A program made the translations under genes and the position numbers. Below are positions 1-10,154 of a stretch of 64,000 nucleotides of DNA, in pieces; position 1 is the stretch's first letter, and each line of letters starts with the position of its first letter. The stretch is from assembly GCF_900110225.1 (NCBI RefSeq), contig NZ_FOCW01000002.1, positions 186,001 to 250,000 of the forward strand, read 5' to 3'. The notes under the pieces were generated by a model that saw only the letters and a program-made list of their open reading frames with translations, searched no databases and had not been told where the DNA came from. This stretch comes from Allobrachymonas denitrificans DSM 15123 (GTDB taxonomy: Bacteria; Pseudomonadota; Gammaproteobacteria; Burkholderiales; Burkholderiaceae_C).

Positions 1-408
1 GTCGATCTCGGCGCGCAGCCACAGGCGGATGTCGGTGGCAACCTGGTCATTGCGGCTGCGGCCGGTGTGCAGGCGTTTGCCGGCATCGCCCACCAGCTGC
101 GTCAGGCGCGCTTCCAGGTTCAGGTGCACGTCTTCCAGCTCCAGCTTCCATTCGAAGGTGCCGGCCTCGATCTCGCTGCGGATCTGCGCCATGCCGCGCT
201 GGATGGCAGCGTAGTCCTCGTCCTGGATGATGCCTTGTGCGGCCAGCATCTCGGCATGGGCCAGGCTGCCCTGCATGTCGGCCTGCCACAGGCGCTTGTC
301 GAAGAACACGCTGGCGGTGTAGCGCTGCACCAGCTCGCTCATCGGTTCGCTGAACAGGGCGGACCAGGCCTGGGACTTGGTATCGAGTTGGTTGTGGGAG
401 CTGGACAT
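1..408 (-). CDS. argH: Argininosuccinate lyase, N-terminal part (runs off the window)
   Basis: Last step of arginine synthesis: splits argininosuccinate into arginine and fumarate in the cytoplasm. Only the first 136 codons are present and the frame is still open at base 1. The start is the ATG at 408-406, giving [19 protein letters not shown]. The family segment [20 protein letters not shown] is visible near residues 112-131; it contains the conserved GRSRND substrate-binding loop. It is divergent from hemC with 264 bp between the starts. Identity is firm; length and C-terminal signature cannot be checked. Confidence 0.93.
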   Translation of the reverse strand, partial: MSSSHNQLDTKSQAWSALFSEPMSELVQRYTASVFFDKRLWQADMQGSLAHAEMLAAQGIIQDEDYAAIQRGMAQIRSEIEAGTFEWKLELEDVHLNLEARLTQLVGDAGKRLHTGRSRNDQVATDIRLWLRAEID

Positions 409-520
409 GGTAGAACTTGGCAAGTGGGGGCCGGGGCAGGGCGATGTCCGCAATGGAGCATGGCCTTGCGCGCATGGCTTGCGCACGTCTGTTTACAAGG
501 CCCGGCCGGGCAAAAGCTTG

Positions 521-526
521 ATTGTA
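521..526 (-). promoter_or_regulatory. Possible -10 element for argH
   Basis: Read on the minus strand this is TACAAT, 113 bp upstream of the argH start, in the argH/hemC divergent gap. No good -35 is seen at 16-18 bp (CAGCGC at 17 bp). The same hexamer recurs before several other genes here, which is the main support. Confidence 0.3.
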
Positions 527-672
527 GCGAAGCCCCTTGCCGGGCGCTGCGCCAAAGCGGGCCTGAGCCGGGTGGCGGCGCGGCTCCCCGTCGGTCAACC
601 GTGCTAGCATGTGCGCCAATCCTGTATGCGTCTGCCCATTCGGGTGGTGCACTGTTTTGCCTGCTGTCTGCC

Positions 673-1626
673 ATGTCTACCGAGTCCACCCAAGCCTCCC
701 TGCAACTCACCATTGCCACGCGCGAAAGCCGCCTGGCGCTCTGGCAGGCAGAACACGTCAAGGCCTTGCTGGAAGCGCAGGGCCACAGCGTGACGCTGCT
801 GGGCATGACCACCCAGGGTGACCAGATCCTCGACCGCAGCCTGAGCAAGGTCGGCGGCAAGGGCCTGTTCGTCAAGGAACTGGAAGTGGCGCTGGAAGAA
901 GGCCGCGCCGACATCGCCGTGCACTCGCTCAAGGACGTTCCCATGGACCTGCCGGCCGGTTTCGAGCTGGCCTGCGTGATGGAGCGCGAGGATCCACGCG
1001 ATGCCTTTGTTTCCCCGAACTACGAGAGCCTGGAAGCGATCCCGCAGGGTGGCGTGGTCGGCACCTCCAGCCTGCGCCGCACCGTGCTGCTGCGCGCGGC
1101 ACGCCCCGATCTGCGCATCGAGCCCCTGCGCGGCAACCTCGACACGCGCTTGCGCAAGCTGGACGAAGGCCAGTACGACGGCATTGTGCTGGCGGCGGCT
1201 GGCCTCAAGCGCCTGGAGCTGGAACAGCGCATCCGCCACGTGATGGAGCCGCAGCAGATGCTGCCGGCAGCCGGGCAGGGCGCCCTGGGCATCGAGATCC
1301 GGTCCGGCCGCCCGGAGCTGGTGGCAGCGCTGCAGCCGCTGGTGCACATGCCGACCTGGCTGCGCGTGAGTGCCGAACGCGCCGTGAGCCGCGCCATGGG
1401 CGGAAGCTGTTCCATGCCGCTGGCAGCCTATGCCACGCTGCAGGGCGATGTGCTGCAGATCGACGCCGCCTGGGGCGATGACCAGACCGAAGGCGCCGTC
1501 TCCCTGGTGCGTGCCACGGCCCGCGCCACGGTGACAACGCTGGAGCAGGCCACGGCGCTCGGAGAGCAGGTGGCACGGGAACTGATCGCACAGGGTGCCC
1601 GTCCGGCACAACCTGCCAGCCACTGA
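673..1626 (+). CDS. hemC: Hydroxymethylbilane synthase (porphobilinogen deaminase)
   Basis: Joins four porphobilinogen molecules into hydroxymethylbilane in tetrapyrrole synthesis. 317 aa, normal for the family. The open frame runs far upstream, but the start is set at 673 because the protein then begins [20 protein letters not shown], with the family's IATRESxLALWQ near its N-terminus. Other family blocks are [19 protein letters not shown] and the dipyrromethane-cofactor loop [12 protein letters not shown], whose attaching Cys is residue 246. hemD follows after 5 bp, so hemC heads the hemC-hemD-hemX-hemY operon. Confidence 0.97.
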   Translation: MSTESTQASLQLTIATRESRLALWQAEHVKALLEAQGHSVTLLGMTTQGDQILDRSLSKVGGKGLFVKELEVALEEGRADIAVHSLKDVPMDLPAGFELACVMEREDPRDAFVSPNYESLEAIPQGGVVGTSSLRRTVLLRAARPDLRIEPLRGNLDTRLRKLDEGQYDGIVLAAAGLKRLELEQRIRHVMEPQQMLPAAGQGALGIEIRSGRPELVAALQPLVHMPTWLRVSAERAVSRAMGGSCSMPLAAYATLQGDVLQIDAAWGDDQTEGAVSLVRATARATVTTLEQATALGEQVARELIAQGARPAQPASH

Positions 1627-1631
1627 ACGCC

Positions 1632-2468
1632 ATGCAGCAGGCACCGGCCGTCATCATCACCCGGCCCGAGCCGCAGGCGAGCGACTGGGCCCAAGCCCTG
1701 CAACGCGAGCTGGGCGACCGTGCCCGGGTGCTCGTATGGCCCCTGATCGAGATTGCGGCGGTGGAGCATGCGGCCTACCGTGAGCGTCTCCACGCAGCCT
1801 GGGAGCAGTTGCCGCAGACTGCTGCAGCCTTTTTCGTCAGCGTGCCCGCCGTCGAGCATTTCTTCGCCGCCGTGGCGGATGCAGCGGCATGCTGGAATGC
1901 CGGCTACACCAGAGCATGGGCACCGGGGCGCGGTACGCTGCAGGCACTGTTGCAGGCGGGCGTGGACCCCGCACGCATAGACAGCCCTCCGCCGGATGCC
2001 GCCCAGTTCGATTCCGAAGCTCTCTGGCCCCTGATCCAGCCGCAACTGGCAGCGGCCCGGCAAGCCGGACGCTGCGTGCTGCGTGTGCGCGGCACGGATG
2101 ACCCCAAACCCGATGCCATCCAGCCGGACTACGGTGCGGGGCGCGACTGGATGGGCGAGCAACTGGTCCAGGCTGGCCTGGAAGTGCGCACGGTTGTGGC
2201 GTATCAGCGACAGGCGCCACGCTGGACGCCTGCACAACAGGAGACTGTTCGCACCCTGGCCAGCCAGCGCAATCTGTGGCTCTGGAGCAGCTCGCAGGCC
2301 CTCAACCATCTGCAAACCCTGTTGCCGCAACAGGATTGGAGCCAGGCGACCGCGCTGGCCACGCATCCGCGCATCGCGGCGAGGGCACGCGAGGCCGGCT
2401 ACGGCACCATTCTCCAGACCCGTCCTACACTGCATGATGTAAGCCACTCGATACAATCGTGGCTATGA
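1632..2468 (+). CDS. hemD: Uroporphyrinogen-III synthase
   Basis: Closes hydroxymethylbilane with inversion of ring D to give uroporphyrinogen III. 278 aa. HemD is poorly conserved; support comes from the N-terminal VIITRPEPQASDWAQAL block, a central VLRVRGTDD segment, the late VRTVVAYQRQAP segment and the position between hemC and hemX. Its stop overlaps the hemX start in an ATGA, implying coupled translation. The N-terminal two thirds are rather divergent. Confidence 0.93.
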   Translation: MQQAPAVIITRPEPQASDWAQALQRELGDRARVLVWPLIEIAAVEHAAYRERLHAAWEQLPQTAAAFFVSVPAVEHFFAAVADAAACWNAGYTRAWAPGRGTLQALLQAGVDPARIDSPPPDAAQFDSEALWPLIQPQLAAARQAGRCVLRVRGTDDPKPDAIQPDYGAGRDWMGEQLVQAGLEVRTVVAYQRQAPRWTPAQQETVRTLASQRNLWLWSSSQALNHLQTLLPQQDWSQATALATHPRIAARAREAGYGTILQTRPTLHDVSHSIQSWL

Positions 2469-3556
2469 GTGCTTCCCCCGAGACAACGTCCCCGGCCCCC
2501 ATGACTGCGCCTCCGGTAGCGCCTGCCAGCCCGGCAGGGCAGCGTGCGGGCATGTCTGCGTTGGCGCGCGTCGTGCTGGTGCTGGCCTTGTTGCTGGCCG
2601 TCGCCGCGGCGGCCGCTGCCGGCGTCGCATGGCGACAGGTCTACCTGCTGCAGAAGCAGGTCTCGAAGCAGGTGGCCGACATGGGCCTGCAGTCGCGCGA
2701 CAGCGGCACGCTCGCCCGGCTGGCCAGCGAGCAGAGCCGCGAAGCCAGTGCCAAGGTGGCGCTGCTGGATCAGCGCGTGGTGCAGCTGGACGCCCAGCGT
2801 GCCCAGGTGGACAGCGTGTTGCAGGGACTTTCCCGCGCCAAGGACGACAACCTGCTGGTGGATGTCGACTCCGTCGTGCAGATGGGGCTGCAGCAAACCC
2901 AGCTCACCGGCAGCGTGCAGCCCTTGCTGGCGGCGCTCATCAGTTCTGAAAAACGCCTCGAGAACGTCACGCAGCCGCGTCTGGTGGCCCTGCAGCTGGC
3001 CATGGCCCAGGACATCGAGCAGCTGCGCAAGACCAGCGTGAGCGACGTGGCCATGCTGGCCACCCGCATCGACAATGTGCTGCGCCAGATCGACAGCCTG
3101 CCGCTACAGAGCGACATGGCCCCCTTGCCGTCCACCGGGGGCAATGCGCCGGTTGCCACGCGCGTGCCGGCGGGTGCGCCATGGTGGCAGCAGTGGTGGG
3201 GCAGCATTTCGGACACGGCGCTGGGACTGGTGCGCGTGCGCGCCATTGCCAGCCGCGATGCAGCCCTGCTGCCCCCCGACCAGGGCATGCTGGTACGTGA
3301 AAACCTCAAGCTGCGCCTGCTCAATGCCCGCATGGCGCTGATGTCGCGCCAGTCGGAGCTGGCCCGCAATGATGTGGAGCAGGTGCAGGCCCAGCTGAAG
3401 GAGTATTTCCAGGCGGATTCGCCGCTGGTGGATGCTGCGCAGAAACAGCTGCAGGAAGTGCACAAGAACATCCATTCGGCGGAACTGCCCCAGATTCGCG
3501 GGACGCTGGAAGCCCTCACCGCGGCGAATGCCGCTGCCAGTGTTGCAGGAAACTGA
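2465..3556 (+). CDS. hemX: HemX-like membrane protein of the haem operon
   Basis: Annotated by family as uroporphyrinogen-III C-methyltransferase HemX, but it lacks a methyltransferase fold; its role in haem synthesis is not settled. 363 aa. A Pro/Ala-rich cytoplasmic N-terminus (1-25) is followed by one membrane helix (about 28-55) and a long helical, probably coiled-coil, periplasmic region. A GTG two codons upstream (2459) could also start it; the ATG at 2465 overlaps the hemD stop and is preferred. hemY follows after 3 bp. Confidence 0.88.
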   Translation: MSASPETTSPAPMTAPPVAPASPAGQRAGMSALARVVLVLALLLAVAAAAAAGVAWRQVYLLQKQVSKQVADMGLQSRDSGTLARLASEQSREASAKVALLDQRVVQLDAQRAQVDSVLQGLSRAKDDNLLVDVDSVVQMGLQQTQLTGSVQPLLAALISSEKRLENVTQPRLVALQLAMAQDIEQLRKTSVSDVAMLATRIDNVLRQIDSLPLQSDMAPLPSTGGNAPVATRVPAGAPWWQQWWGSISDTALGLVRVRAIASRDAALLPPDQGMLVRENLKLRLLNARMALMSRQSELARNDVEQVQAQLKEYFQADSPLVDAAQKQLQEVHKNIHSAELPQIRGTLEALTAANAAASVAGN

Positions 3557-3559
3557 GAC

Positions 3560-4873
3560 ATGCGCGCACTGCTCTGGCTGCTGACCCTGTTCGTTCTGGC
3601 GACCCTGCTGGCTTTGCTGGCGGGCAACAACCAGGCCGTCCTGACCCTGTACTGGTCGCCCACGCGCGCGATCGACATTTCGCTGAACATGGCCATCCTG
3701 ATCCTGTTCGGCCTGTTCCTGCTCGGCCATGCGCTGATGCGCGGCGTGTCCGGACTGATTCAGTTGCCCCGGGATGCGCGGCGCTGGCGCATTCAGCAAA
3801 AGGAGCGTGCCCTGCACGGCCATCTGCTGGATGCCATGTCGCACTATCTGGCCGGACGTTTTTCGCGTGCCCGACAGGCCGGCCAGCGCGCCCTGCGCCA
3901 GGAAGAGGGCTTGTACGGCCAGCAGGCTGACCCCCGCGACAACGTGCCGGCGGCGCAGCGATTACCTTATCGCATGCAGCTGCGTGCCCTGACCCATTTC
4001 ATCATGGCGGAAAGCAGCCAGGCCATGCAGGATGGTACGCAGCGCGACCTGCATTACACGCAGGCACTGCAGGCGGCCGAAGAATCCTCGGCGGATATCG
4101 CCGTGGAAACACGCGAAGGGATCCAGTTGCGCGCCACGCGCTGGGCGATCGAGGACCGCCAGCCTGCCGTGGCACTGGAGCGGCTGGATGCCTTGCCGCA
4201 GGGAACGGGCCGCCGGGTGCTGGCCTTGCGTCATCGCCTCAAGGCGGCACGGCAACTGGGCAATACCGATCTGGCGCTGGAAACGGCGCGGACCCTGGCA
4301 CGGCACAAGGCCTTCACCCCCGATGCCGGTCGGGTGCTGGTAAGCCGCCTTATTGTGGACCAGTTCAAGTCCGCGTTCGATCTGGACCAGTTGCAACGCA
4401 TCTGGATGCGTCTGGACCGCGAAGAGCGTGTCTGGCCGGAGGTCGCCTTGGCCGCGGCACGCCAGCTGGTAGCTGTCGGAGGCACGGCTGCACAGGCGCG
4501 GGCCTGGTTGCTGCCCGTGTGGGAGCGGGTGGCGGCGGGCGAGCAAAGCCTGAGCAGCAGCCAGCGCAGCGCGCTGATTGCCGCCATCGAGCCGGGGCTG
4601 GAGGGCATCGACAGCGACTGGCTGCAGCGCATCGAGACGGCCTACCAGCGCTATCCCAACCGCCCGGACGTGCAGTACCTGATGGGCATGGCCTGCATGA
4701 AGCGCCAGCTCTGGGGCAAGGCACAGCAGTTCCTGACCCAGGCGGTGCAGGGCCTGAAGGACGAGCCCGAGCTGCACCGCAATGCCTGGAGGGCACTGGC
4801 GGAACTGGCGGAAGAGCGCAATGACGGCGCTGCTGCCCAGGAAGCGTGGAAGCAGGCTGCGCTGGTGCGTTGA
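3560..4873 (+). CDS. hemY: HemY family inner-membrane TPR protein
   Basis: Haem biosynthesis-associated protein HemY, not the protoporphyrinogen oxidase of the same name. 437 aa. Two N-terminal membrane helices (about 5-25 and 40-60), then a basic stretch and an all-helical C-terminal region with tetratricopeptide-like repeats, for example DVQYLMGMACMKRQLWGKAQ. It is the last gene of the hemCDXY operon and is followed by a terminator-like hairpin. Role inferred from family and operon only. Confidence 0.9.
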   Translation: MRALLWLLTLFVLATLLALLAGNNQAVLTLYWSPTRAIDISLNMAILILFGLFLLGHALMRGVSGLIQLPRDARRWRIQQKERALHGHLLDAMSHYLAGRFSRARQAGQRALRQEEGLYGQQADPRDNVPAAQRLPYRMQLRALTHFIMAESSQAMQDGTQRDLHYTQALQAAEESSADIAVETREGIQLRATRWAIEDRQPAVALERLDALPQGTGRRVLALRHRLKAARQLGNTDLALETARTLARHKAFTPDAGRVLVSRLIVDQFKSAFDLDQLQRIWMRLDREERVWPEVALAAARQLVAVGGTAAQARAWLLPVWERVAAGEQSLSSSQRSALIAAIEPGLEGIDSDWLQRIETAYQRYPNRPDVQYLMGMACMKRQLWGKAQQFLTQAVQGLKDEPELHRNAWRALAELAEERNDGAAAQEAWKQAALVR

Positions 4874-4878
4874 TCTTG

Positions 4879-4906
4879 GGTGCGCCGTGTGGGCGCGCCG
4901 GTTTTG
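4879..4906 (+). terminator. Probable terminator of the hem operon
   Basis: GGTGCGCC (4879-4886) can pair with GGCGCGCC (4892-4899) with one G-U pair around a 5-base loop, followed by GGTTTTGATTT. It lies 5 bp after the hemY stop. The T-run is interrupted. Confidence 0.55.
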
Positions 4907-5040
4907 ATTTCAAGCCCGTCGTCGAGAGAACAATGCGCTCTTTGGTGGCGGGCGAGCGCACAAGGTTGGCGCTTCGCTGCTGCAGTGTCTTGAAAAACTG
5001 TCTGCACAGCTACAGCACTTGGCTCCCGCGGTCCCCGTAT

Positions 5041-5157
5041 CTCTCGCATCTCCCGCATCTCCCGCATCTCCCGCATCTCCCGCATCTCCCGCATCTCCCA
5101 TGGCTCCCATGGCTCCCATGGCTCCCATGGCTCCCATGGCTCCCATGGCTCCCGTCG
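5041..5157 (+). repeat. 9-bp tandem repeat tract of two adjoining unit types
   Basis: Thirteen consecutive 9-bp units: one variant CTCTCGCAT, five CTCCCGCAT, six CTCCCATGG and one variant CTCCCGTCG. The repeat unit changes in its last four bases half-way through, with no break in the period. It sits between the converging ends of hemY and rne in a 480-bp gap. All six frames stay open across it, so long ORFs through the tract (with SPA/MAP-, HLP/WLP- or GAM/GDA-type repeats) are not evidence for a gene. The rest of the gap holds the hemY and rne terminators. Confidence 0.95.
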
Positions 5158-5283
5158 ACTGCACAGTTTCACAGCACATCGGTGCGTTGCAGGCAAACGC
5201 TTCCGAGCCAGCGCATTGTGCCTCGCCTTGCGAGCGCCTTGCCTTCGCGCACGGTGCCCCCTTCAAACGCATGCCCAAGACGC

Positions 5284-5306
5284 AAAAAAGCCGCTTGAAG
5301 CGGCTT
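5284..5306 (-). terminator. Rho-independent terminator of rne
   Basis: AAGCCGCT (5288-5295) pairs with AGCGGCTT (5299-5306) around a 3-base loop, and on the minus strand the stem runs straight into six T residues. It lies about 50 bp past the rne stop. A second inverted repeat, CGGCACC/GGTGCCG at 5321-5340, lies between it and the stop codon. Confidence 0.85.
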
Positions 5307-5352
5307 CTGGGGGAGTGCTCCGGCACCTGCAAGGGTGCCGGTTAGCCATCCG

Positions 5353-8300
5353 TCAGGCTTGTGCAGCGTCGCTGCCCTGGCCTGCTTCGGTCTCGAATGG
5401 CAGGACCATGCCAGCCAGGTCGCGACGGGTTTCCACCAGAATCAGCGGACCTTCATCCAGCACCACCATCGGGGGACGCTCGCGCGGAACGTGAACTGGC
5501 TTGGGTTCGGCTGCGATGGCGGCCTGCACGGCTGCCACCTTGTCTGCATCGGAACCCACCCACTGCAGGCCTGCATCCGAGGCGATGCGATGCAGCTCGG
5601 CTTCGGGCAGCGTGAAGGCCTGGACCTTGGGCATGCCGGCAGCAGCTGCCACGGTCACCTCCGGCTGCGCTTCGGCCTGTTCGACGCTTTCGACAGCTGC
5701 GACTGCGCTTTCAGCCGCAGGCGTTTCCACCACGGCAGGCGCGGGCAGGCCGTCCGACACCGGGGCGATCGGAGAGGGCAGGGCGGCGACGACCGCAGGA
5801 GCGGCAGCTGTCGTATCGGCACCGGCGGCGCTGTCTGCACCGGTTGCGCCCAGTGCCAGGCCCGGAACCGGAGCGTTGGCATTGGCTGCGAAGTAGCTGC
5901 GCGGGCTGGATTCCGTGCCGGAGGCTTCCGATGCGGCAGAGGTTTCACCCTCAACGGCATTGCTCAGCTCGCTGCCTTCCCCGTTCTGGGAAGAGCGGTC
6001 GCCACGACGGCGGTCACGGCCGTAGCGGTCACGCGAACGGCGCTCGCGGCGCTCGCGCACTTCGCCCTCGCCGGAGCCAGAGGTCTGGACCGCCTGCGCA
6101 TCCATGGCGCTGTCTGCCACCTGGTCGGCCGCCATGGCCGTACCGGCTACTGCGCTGGCAGCGGCGGCTGCCAGTGCCGCTTCGGTGGCGCTGGATTCTT
6201 CGCCGCCCAGATCGGTCGGGACGGCAGTCTGGCGCGGACGGCGTTCGCCGCTGCGCTCTCCACTGCGTTCACCCCGCTCGCGGCGCTGGCGGTTGCCACG
6301 GCCGTCCTGGCGGTTGTCGCTGCCGGTATCCACAGCGCCTTCGCGCTGCTGCTCGTTGCGGTTCTCGCTGCGCTGCTCGCCCGTGCGGGAATCGTTGCGG
6401 CCCTCGGAAGAACGGCCTTCACCGCGGCTGCGACGCTGCTCGCCGCTGCGGCCTTCGCCGGACTTCTCGCCGCGGCTGCTGCGCTCGCCCGAGCGCTCGG
6501 AACGATCACTGCGATCGCCACGTTCGCCACCGCTGCGGTTGCCATTGCGGCTGCCGCCACGGCCGCCACGACCATTGCCGCGACGGTTGTCATCGCGTGC
6601 CGGCGTGGTTTCGGGAGCCGGTGCAACGGGAGCTACGGGTTCGACCACGGCTTCTTCTTCGGCAAAGCCGAACCAGCGCTTGATCTTCAGCCACAGCGCA
6701 GCCAGACCCGTGGCGGGCTCGGCGGCAGGCTGTACGGGGGCTGCAGCAGCCGGTGCTGCGACAGGCTCCACCACTTCCGGCTTGGGCGGAGCAATGGGTG
6801 CCGGACCATCGGGTAGCACGCCCTTGAGCACCGGCGTCTGGCGATTCGTCGGCTCTTGCGAGCGGCGCGTGACGGCGGTGGGATCCTCGACTTCCTCGGC
6901 CAGCGTGTAGCTCGCGTCCATGGTGTCCAGACGGGCATCGTCGTGCTTCAGGCGCTCCAGCTTGTAGTGCGGCGTTTCCAGGCCCTTGTTGGGCACCAGC
7001 ATCACGTGCACGCGCTGCTTGAGTTCGATCTTAGCGATCTCGGGGCGCTTCTCGTTCAGCAGGAAGGAAGCCACTTCCACCGGCACCTGGGCATGCACGG
7101 CGGCCGTGCTGTCCTTCATCGCTTCTTCCTGGATGATGCGCAGGATCTGCAGGGCGCTGGATTCGGTGTCGCGCACGTGGCCGGAGCCGCCGCAGCGCGG
7201 GCAGGGGATGGAAGCGCCTTCGGACAGGGCCGGGCGCAGGCGCTGACGGCTCATTTCCATCAGGCCGAACTTGCTGATGGAACCGAACTGCACGCGCGCG
7301 CGGTCCTGACGCAGTGCATCGCGCAGGCGGTTTTCCACCTCGCGACGGTTCTTCTGCTCGTCCATGTCGATGAAGTCGATCACGATCAGGCCGCCCAGGT
7401 CGCGCAGGCGCATCTGGCGCGCCACTTCGTCGGCAGCTTCCAGGTTGGTGCGGGTGGCGGTTTCCTCGATGTCGCTGCCCTTGATGGCGCGTGCCGAGTT
7501 CACGTCGATGGAGACCAGTGCTTCGGTATGGTCGATCACGATGGCGCCGCCGCTGGGCAGCGTCACGATGCGCGCGTAGGCCGATTCGATCTGGTGCTCG
7601 ATCTGGAAGCGGCTGAACAGCGGTGCGTCATCGCGGTAGCGCTTGACCTTGCCGGCATGCTCCGGCATCACGTGGTTCATGAACTGGCTGGCCTGCTCGT
7701 AGATGTCGTCGGCATCGATCAGGATGTCGCCGATCTCCGGGCTGAAGTAGTCGCGCAGGGCGCGCACCACCAGGTTGGATTCCTGGTAAATCAGGAAAGC
7801 GCCCTTGCCGGCCTGGGCGGCGCCGTCGATGGCGTCCCACAGCTTGAGCAGGTAGTTCAGGTCCCACTGCAGTTCGGGCGCGGAGCGGCCGATGCCGGCG
7901 GTGCGCGCGATGATGCTCATGCCCTTCGGGTACTCGAGCTGGTCCATCGCCTCCTTCAGCTCGGCGCGATCCTCGCCCTCGATGCGGCGGCTCACGCCAC
8001 CGCCACGCGGGTTGTTGGGCATCAGCACCACATAGCGGCCGGCCAGCGAGATGAAGGTGGTCAGGGCCGCGCCCTTGTTGCCACGCTCTTCCTTCTCGAC
8101 CTGGACCAGCAGCTCCTGGCCTTCCTTGATCACGTCGTTGATGCGTGCCTGGCTGACCGGCACGCCTTCGGCGAAGTACTGGCGGGAGATTTCCTTGAAC
8201 GGCAGGAAGCCGTGGCGCTCTTCGCCGTAGTCGACGAAGCAGGCCTCGAGCGAGGGCTCGACGCGGGTGACGACGGCCTTGTAGATGTTGCCCTTGCGTT

Positions 8301-8406
8301 GCTCGCGGCCTTCGATTTCGATCTCGTAGTCGAGCAGCTTCTGGCCGTCGACAATCGCCAGGCGGCGTTCCTCGGTCTGGGTACCGTTGATCAGCATCCG
8401 TTTCAT
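5353..8406 (-). CDS. rne: Ribonuclease E
   Basis: Essential endoribonuclease for mRNA decay and rRNA/tRNA processing, scaffold of the degradosome. 1017 aa, starting [20 protein letters not shown] as in the family. The S1 RNA-binding domain lies at about 38-120, the DNase I-like catalytic domain carries [13 protein letters not shown] and [18 protein letters not shown] with the metal-binding Asp residues, and the zinc link [12 protein letters not shown] lies near 400. From about residue 530 the chain becomes low-complexity: Pro/Ala stretches, then Arg/Gly/Ser/Glu-rich and finally Ala-rich, typical of the disordered degradosome arm. It ends at its own terminator. Confidence 0.98.
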   Translation of the reverse strand: MKRMLINGTQTEERRLAIVDGQKLLDYEIEIEGREQRKGNIYKAVVTRVEPSLEACFVDYGEERHGFLPFKEISRQYFAEGVPVSQARINDVIKEGQELLVQVEKEERGNKGAALTTFISLAGRYVVLMPNNPRGGGVSRRIEGEDRAELKEAMDQLEYPKGMSIIARTAGIGRSAPELQWDLNYLLKLWDAIDGAAQAGKGAFLIYQESNLVVRALRDYFSPEIGDILIDADDIYEQASQFMNHVMPEHAGKVKRYRDDAPLFSRFQIEHQIESAYARIVTLPSGGAIVIDHTEALVSIDVNSARAIKGSDIEETATRTNLEAADEVARQMRLRDLGGLIVIDFIDMDEQKNRREVENRLRDALRQDRARVQFGSISKFGLMEMSRQRLRPALSEGASIPCPRCGGSGHVRDTESSALQILRIIQEEAMKDSTAAVHAQVPVEVASFLLNEKRPEIAKIELKQRVHVMLVPNKGLETPHYKLERLKHDDARLDTMDASYTLAEEVEDPTAVTRRSQEPTNRQTPVLKGVLPDGPAPIAPPKPEVVEPVAAPAAAAPVQPAAEPATGLAALWLKIKRWFGFAEEEAVVEPVAPVAPAPETTPARDDNRRGNGRGGRGGSRNGNRSGGERGDRSDRSERSGERSSRGEKSGEGRSGEQRRSRGEGRSSEGRNDSRTGEQRSENRNEQQREGAVDTGSDNRQDGRGNRQRRERGERSGERSGERRPRQTAVPTDLGGEESSATEAALAAAAASAVAGTAMAADQVADSAMDAQAVQTSGSGEGEVRERRERRSRDRYGRDRRRGDRSSQNGEGSELSNAVEGETSAASEASGTESSPRSYFAANANAPVPGLALGATGADSAAGADTTAAAPAVVAALPSPIAPVSDGLPAPAVVETPAAESAVAAVESVEQAEAQPEVTVAAAAGMPKVQAFTLPEAELHRIASDAGLQWVGSDADKVAAVQAAIAAEPKPVHVPRERPPMVVLDEGPLILVETRRDLAGMVLPFETEAGQGSDAAQA

Positions 8407-9057
8407 GATGCGTTTCCTTCCTGAACCCGCATGGGTTCATTGACTCTGTTGACACTGCGGGCTGGCCGCGCACAGGCGCGGACACAGCCCAGGAATGCCT
8501 GAGCGGACGCTGAAACGAAGGGAATTGCCGGAAACTGCCGGATCAGACCGCCGCGAAGGCAGACTGGAGGGCAAAGGGCGCGCGGAGGAATGCAGCAAAT
8601 GGCCGCCGCCGTCCCGCTGGTACCGCAACGGCAGGCAGCCAGCCACTATCGGCCCGCAGCGCTGCCACATGCAGCGGCTGTGTGCCGGGAACAGGGAGGG
8701 AGGGGGAGGTGCGCGCGGGCAGCAGGCTGCGACGGCCGCGTCGCTGCCCACGGGGCAGCTTGACGGACAGGCCGGCAGCCAGCATCAACAGAACCAGCAT
8801 CACACCTTGCACTTGCATTCGATCCATCTGCCTGAGTGGCAACAGCGCACCATTCAGGCAGTCATGTATTCCATATTCGGGGTTTCGGGCGTCAGCCTTG
8901 ACTGGAGCCATCGAGGGCCACCGGGGGCGCTTGGGGCCGGCCGGTTTGCCTGCAGGACGGGGCCAGTGGCATGGACTTTCTGTGCAGTGGGGCACCGGAT
9001 GCCTTGCTTGTGCCTTAAACTTATTCAAATCAAGCAGTTGCAATTACCAACTACACA
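8407..9057. other. Divergent rne/rluC intergenic region, no gene recognised
   Basis: About 650 bp separate the rne and rluC starts. ORFs on both strands here give Arg/Pro/Gly-rich translations typical of GC-rich non-coding DNA, and none is recognisable. The last 60 bp before rluC are noticeably AT-rich and probably hold its promoter, though no clear -35/-10 pair was found. In E. coli rne has a long autoregulatory leader; a long leader here would be consistent but is not shown. Confidence 0.6.
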
Positions 9058-10077
9058 GTGAAAAACATTATAGGGTCGAATGCTGCGGTTTCACAGGGGG
9101 CAGCAGCAAAGGCCGTCAAATATCTGGAGGTGGACGAGGAGTCTGCCGGCCAGCGCCTCGACAATTACCTGATCCGCCAGCTCAAGGGCGTGCCCAAGAC
9201 CTATGTCTACCGCATCATCCGCAGCGGCGAGGTGCGCGTGAACAAGGGCAGGGCCAGTGCCGACAGCCGCGTGCAGCCGGGCGACGTGGTGCGCGTGCCA
9301 CCCGTCCGCCTGCCCGAGCGCGCCCAGGATGGGCAGGCCCAGGCAGCCACACCCGCGCGCGAGTTTCCGGCCTTGCTCGAGGACGACTGGCTGATTGCCG
9401 TGAACAAGCCGGCCGGCGTGGCCGTGCATGGCGGCAGTGGCGTGAGCTTCGGCGTGATCGAGCAGCTGCGCCGTGCCCGCCCGCAGGCGCGCTTTCTGGA
9501 ACTGGTGCACCGGCTCGACCGGGAAACCAGCGGCATCCTGCTGATCGCCAAGAAGCGCTCGGCCCTGACGGGCCTGCAGGACCAGTTCCGCCAGCGCGAA
9601 ACCGGCAAGACCTATCTGGCGCTGGTGCTGGGCGACTGGCCCGCCAACCGCAAGGTGATCGACACGCCGCTGCGCAAGTATCTGCTGCCCTCCGGAGACA
9701 ATGCCGAGGGCGAGCGTCGTGTGCGCACCACGACCAGGGAGGATCCCGAAGGCATGAAGGCCGTCACGCTGGTGAAGGTGGCGCAGCGCGTGCCGCATCC
9801 GCTGGGCGACATGAGCCTGCTGGAGGTCACGATCAAGACCGGCCGCACGCACCAGATCCGCGTGCATCTGGCATCCAGTGGCCATCCGATCGCCGGCGAC
9901 GAGAAATACGGCGATTTTGCCCGCAACAAGGCACTGGAAAAAGCTGGCCTCAGGCGCATGTTCCTGCATGCCTGGCGCTTGCGCTTCACCCATCCTTCCA
10001 CCGGCGAAACGGTGGCGCTGGAGCAGCCGCTGGAGCCGGCGTTGCAGAATTTCATCACGCCCCGTGCCGCTAGTTGA
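9058..10077 (+). CDS. rluC: 23S rRNA pseudouridine synthase, RluC type
   Basis: Makes pseudouridines in 23S rRNA. 339 aa from a GTG start. An S4 RNA-binding domain is seen early (QRLDNYLIRQLKGVPKTYVY, then RSGEVRVNKGRA), followed by the catalytic motif VHRLDRETSGILLIAKKR with its conserved Asp, and the C-terminal block TGRTHQIRVHLASSGHPIAGD. Genes after an rne divergent start are usually rluC in this order. The exact start is uncertain; there is no strong ribosome-binding site before the GTG. Confidence 0.95.
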   Translation: MKNIIGSNAAVSQGAAAKAVKYLEVDEESAGQRLDNYLIRQLKGVPKTYVYRIIRSGEVRVNKGRASADSRVQPGDVVRVPPVRLPERAQDGQAQAATPAREFPALLEDDWLIAVNKPAGVAVHGGSGVSFGVIEQLRRARPQARFLELVHRLDRETSGILLIAKKRSALTGLQDQFRQRETGKTYLALVLGDWPANRKVIDTPLRKYLLPSGDNAEGERRVRTTTREDPEGMKAVTLVKVAQRVPHPLGDMSLLEVTIKTGRTHQIRVHLASSGHPIAGDEKYGDFARNKALEKAGLRRMFLHAWRLRFTHPSTGETVALEQPLEPALQNFITPRAAS

Positions 10078-10154
10078 GGCGCGGTGATCGGCGACAATGG
10101 CGGCAAGAGGTCAGGGCACAACCCTGACAACCGATGTATCCGGAAGTTCACACC

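Noticed and set aside
3560-4873. Protoporphyrinogen oxidase named HemY
   Set aside because: No FAD-binding motif; the protein has two N-terminal helices and TPR-like repeats, so it is the other HemY family.
5041-5157. CRISPR array
   Set aside because: Units are contiguous 9-mers without spacers, and no cas gene is present.
4846-5298. Possible repeat protein with HLP/WLP or SPA/MAP units
   Set aside because: The 9-bp repeat keeps all frames open. No ribosome-binding site, no domain on either side, and the region also holds terminators.
5335-6816. 493-codon ORF opposite the C-terminal half of rne
   Set aside because: Shadow of the rne frame. The translation is Gly/Ala/Cys/Arg-rich without domains; the minus-strand reading has clear RNase E motifs.
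8682-10073. 463-codon ORF spanning the rne/rluC gap and overlapping rluC
   Set aside because: It is a plus-strand frame shadow; the rluC frame has the S4 domain and catalytic motif while this one is Arg/Gly/Pro-rich.
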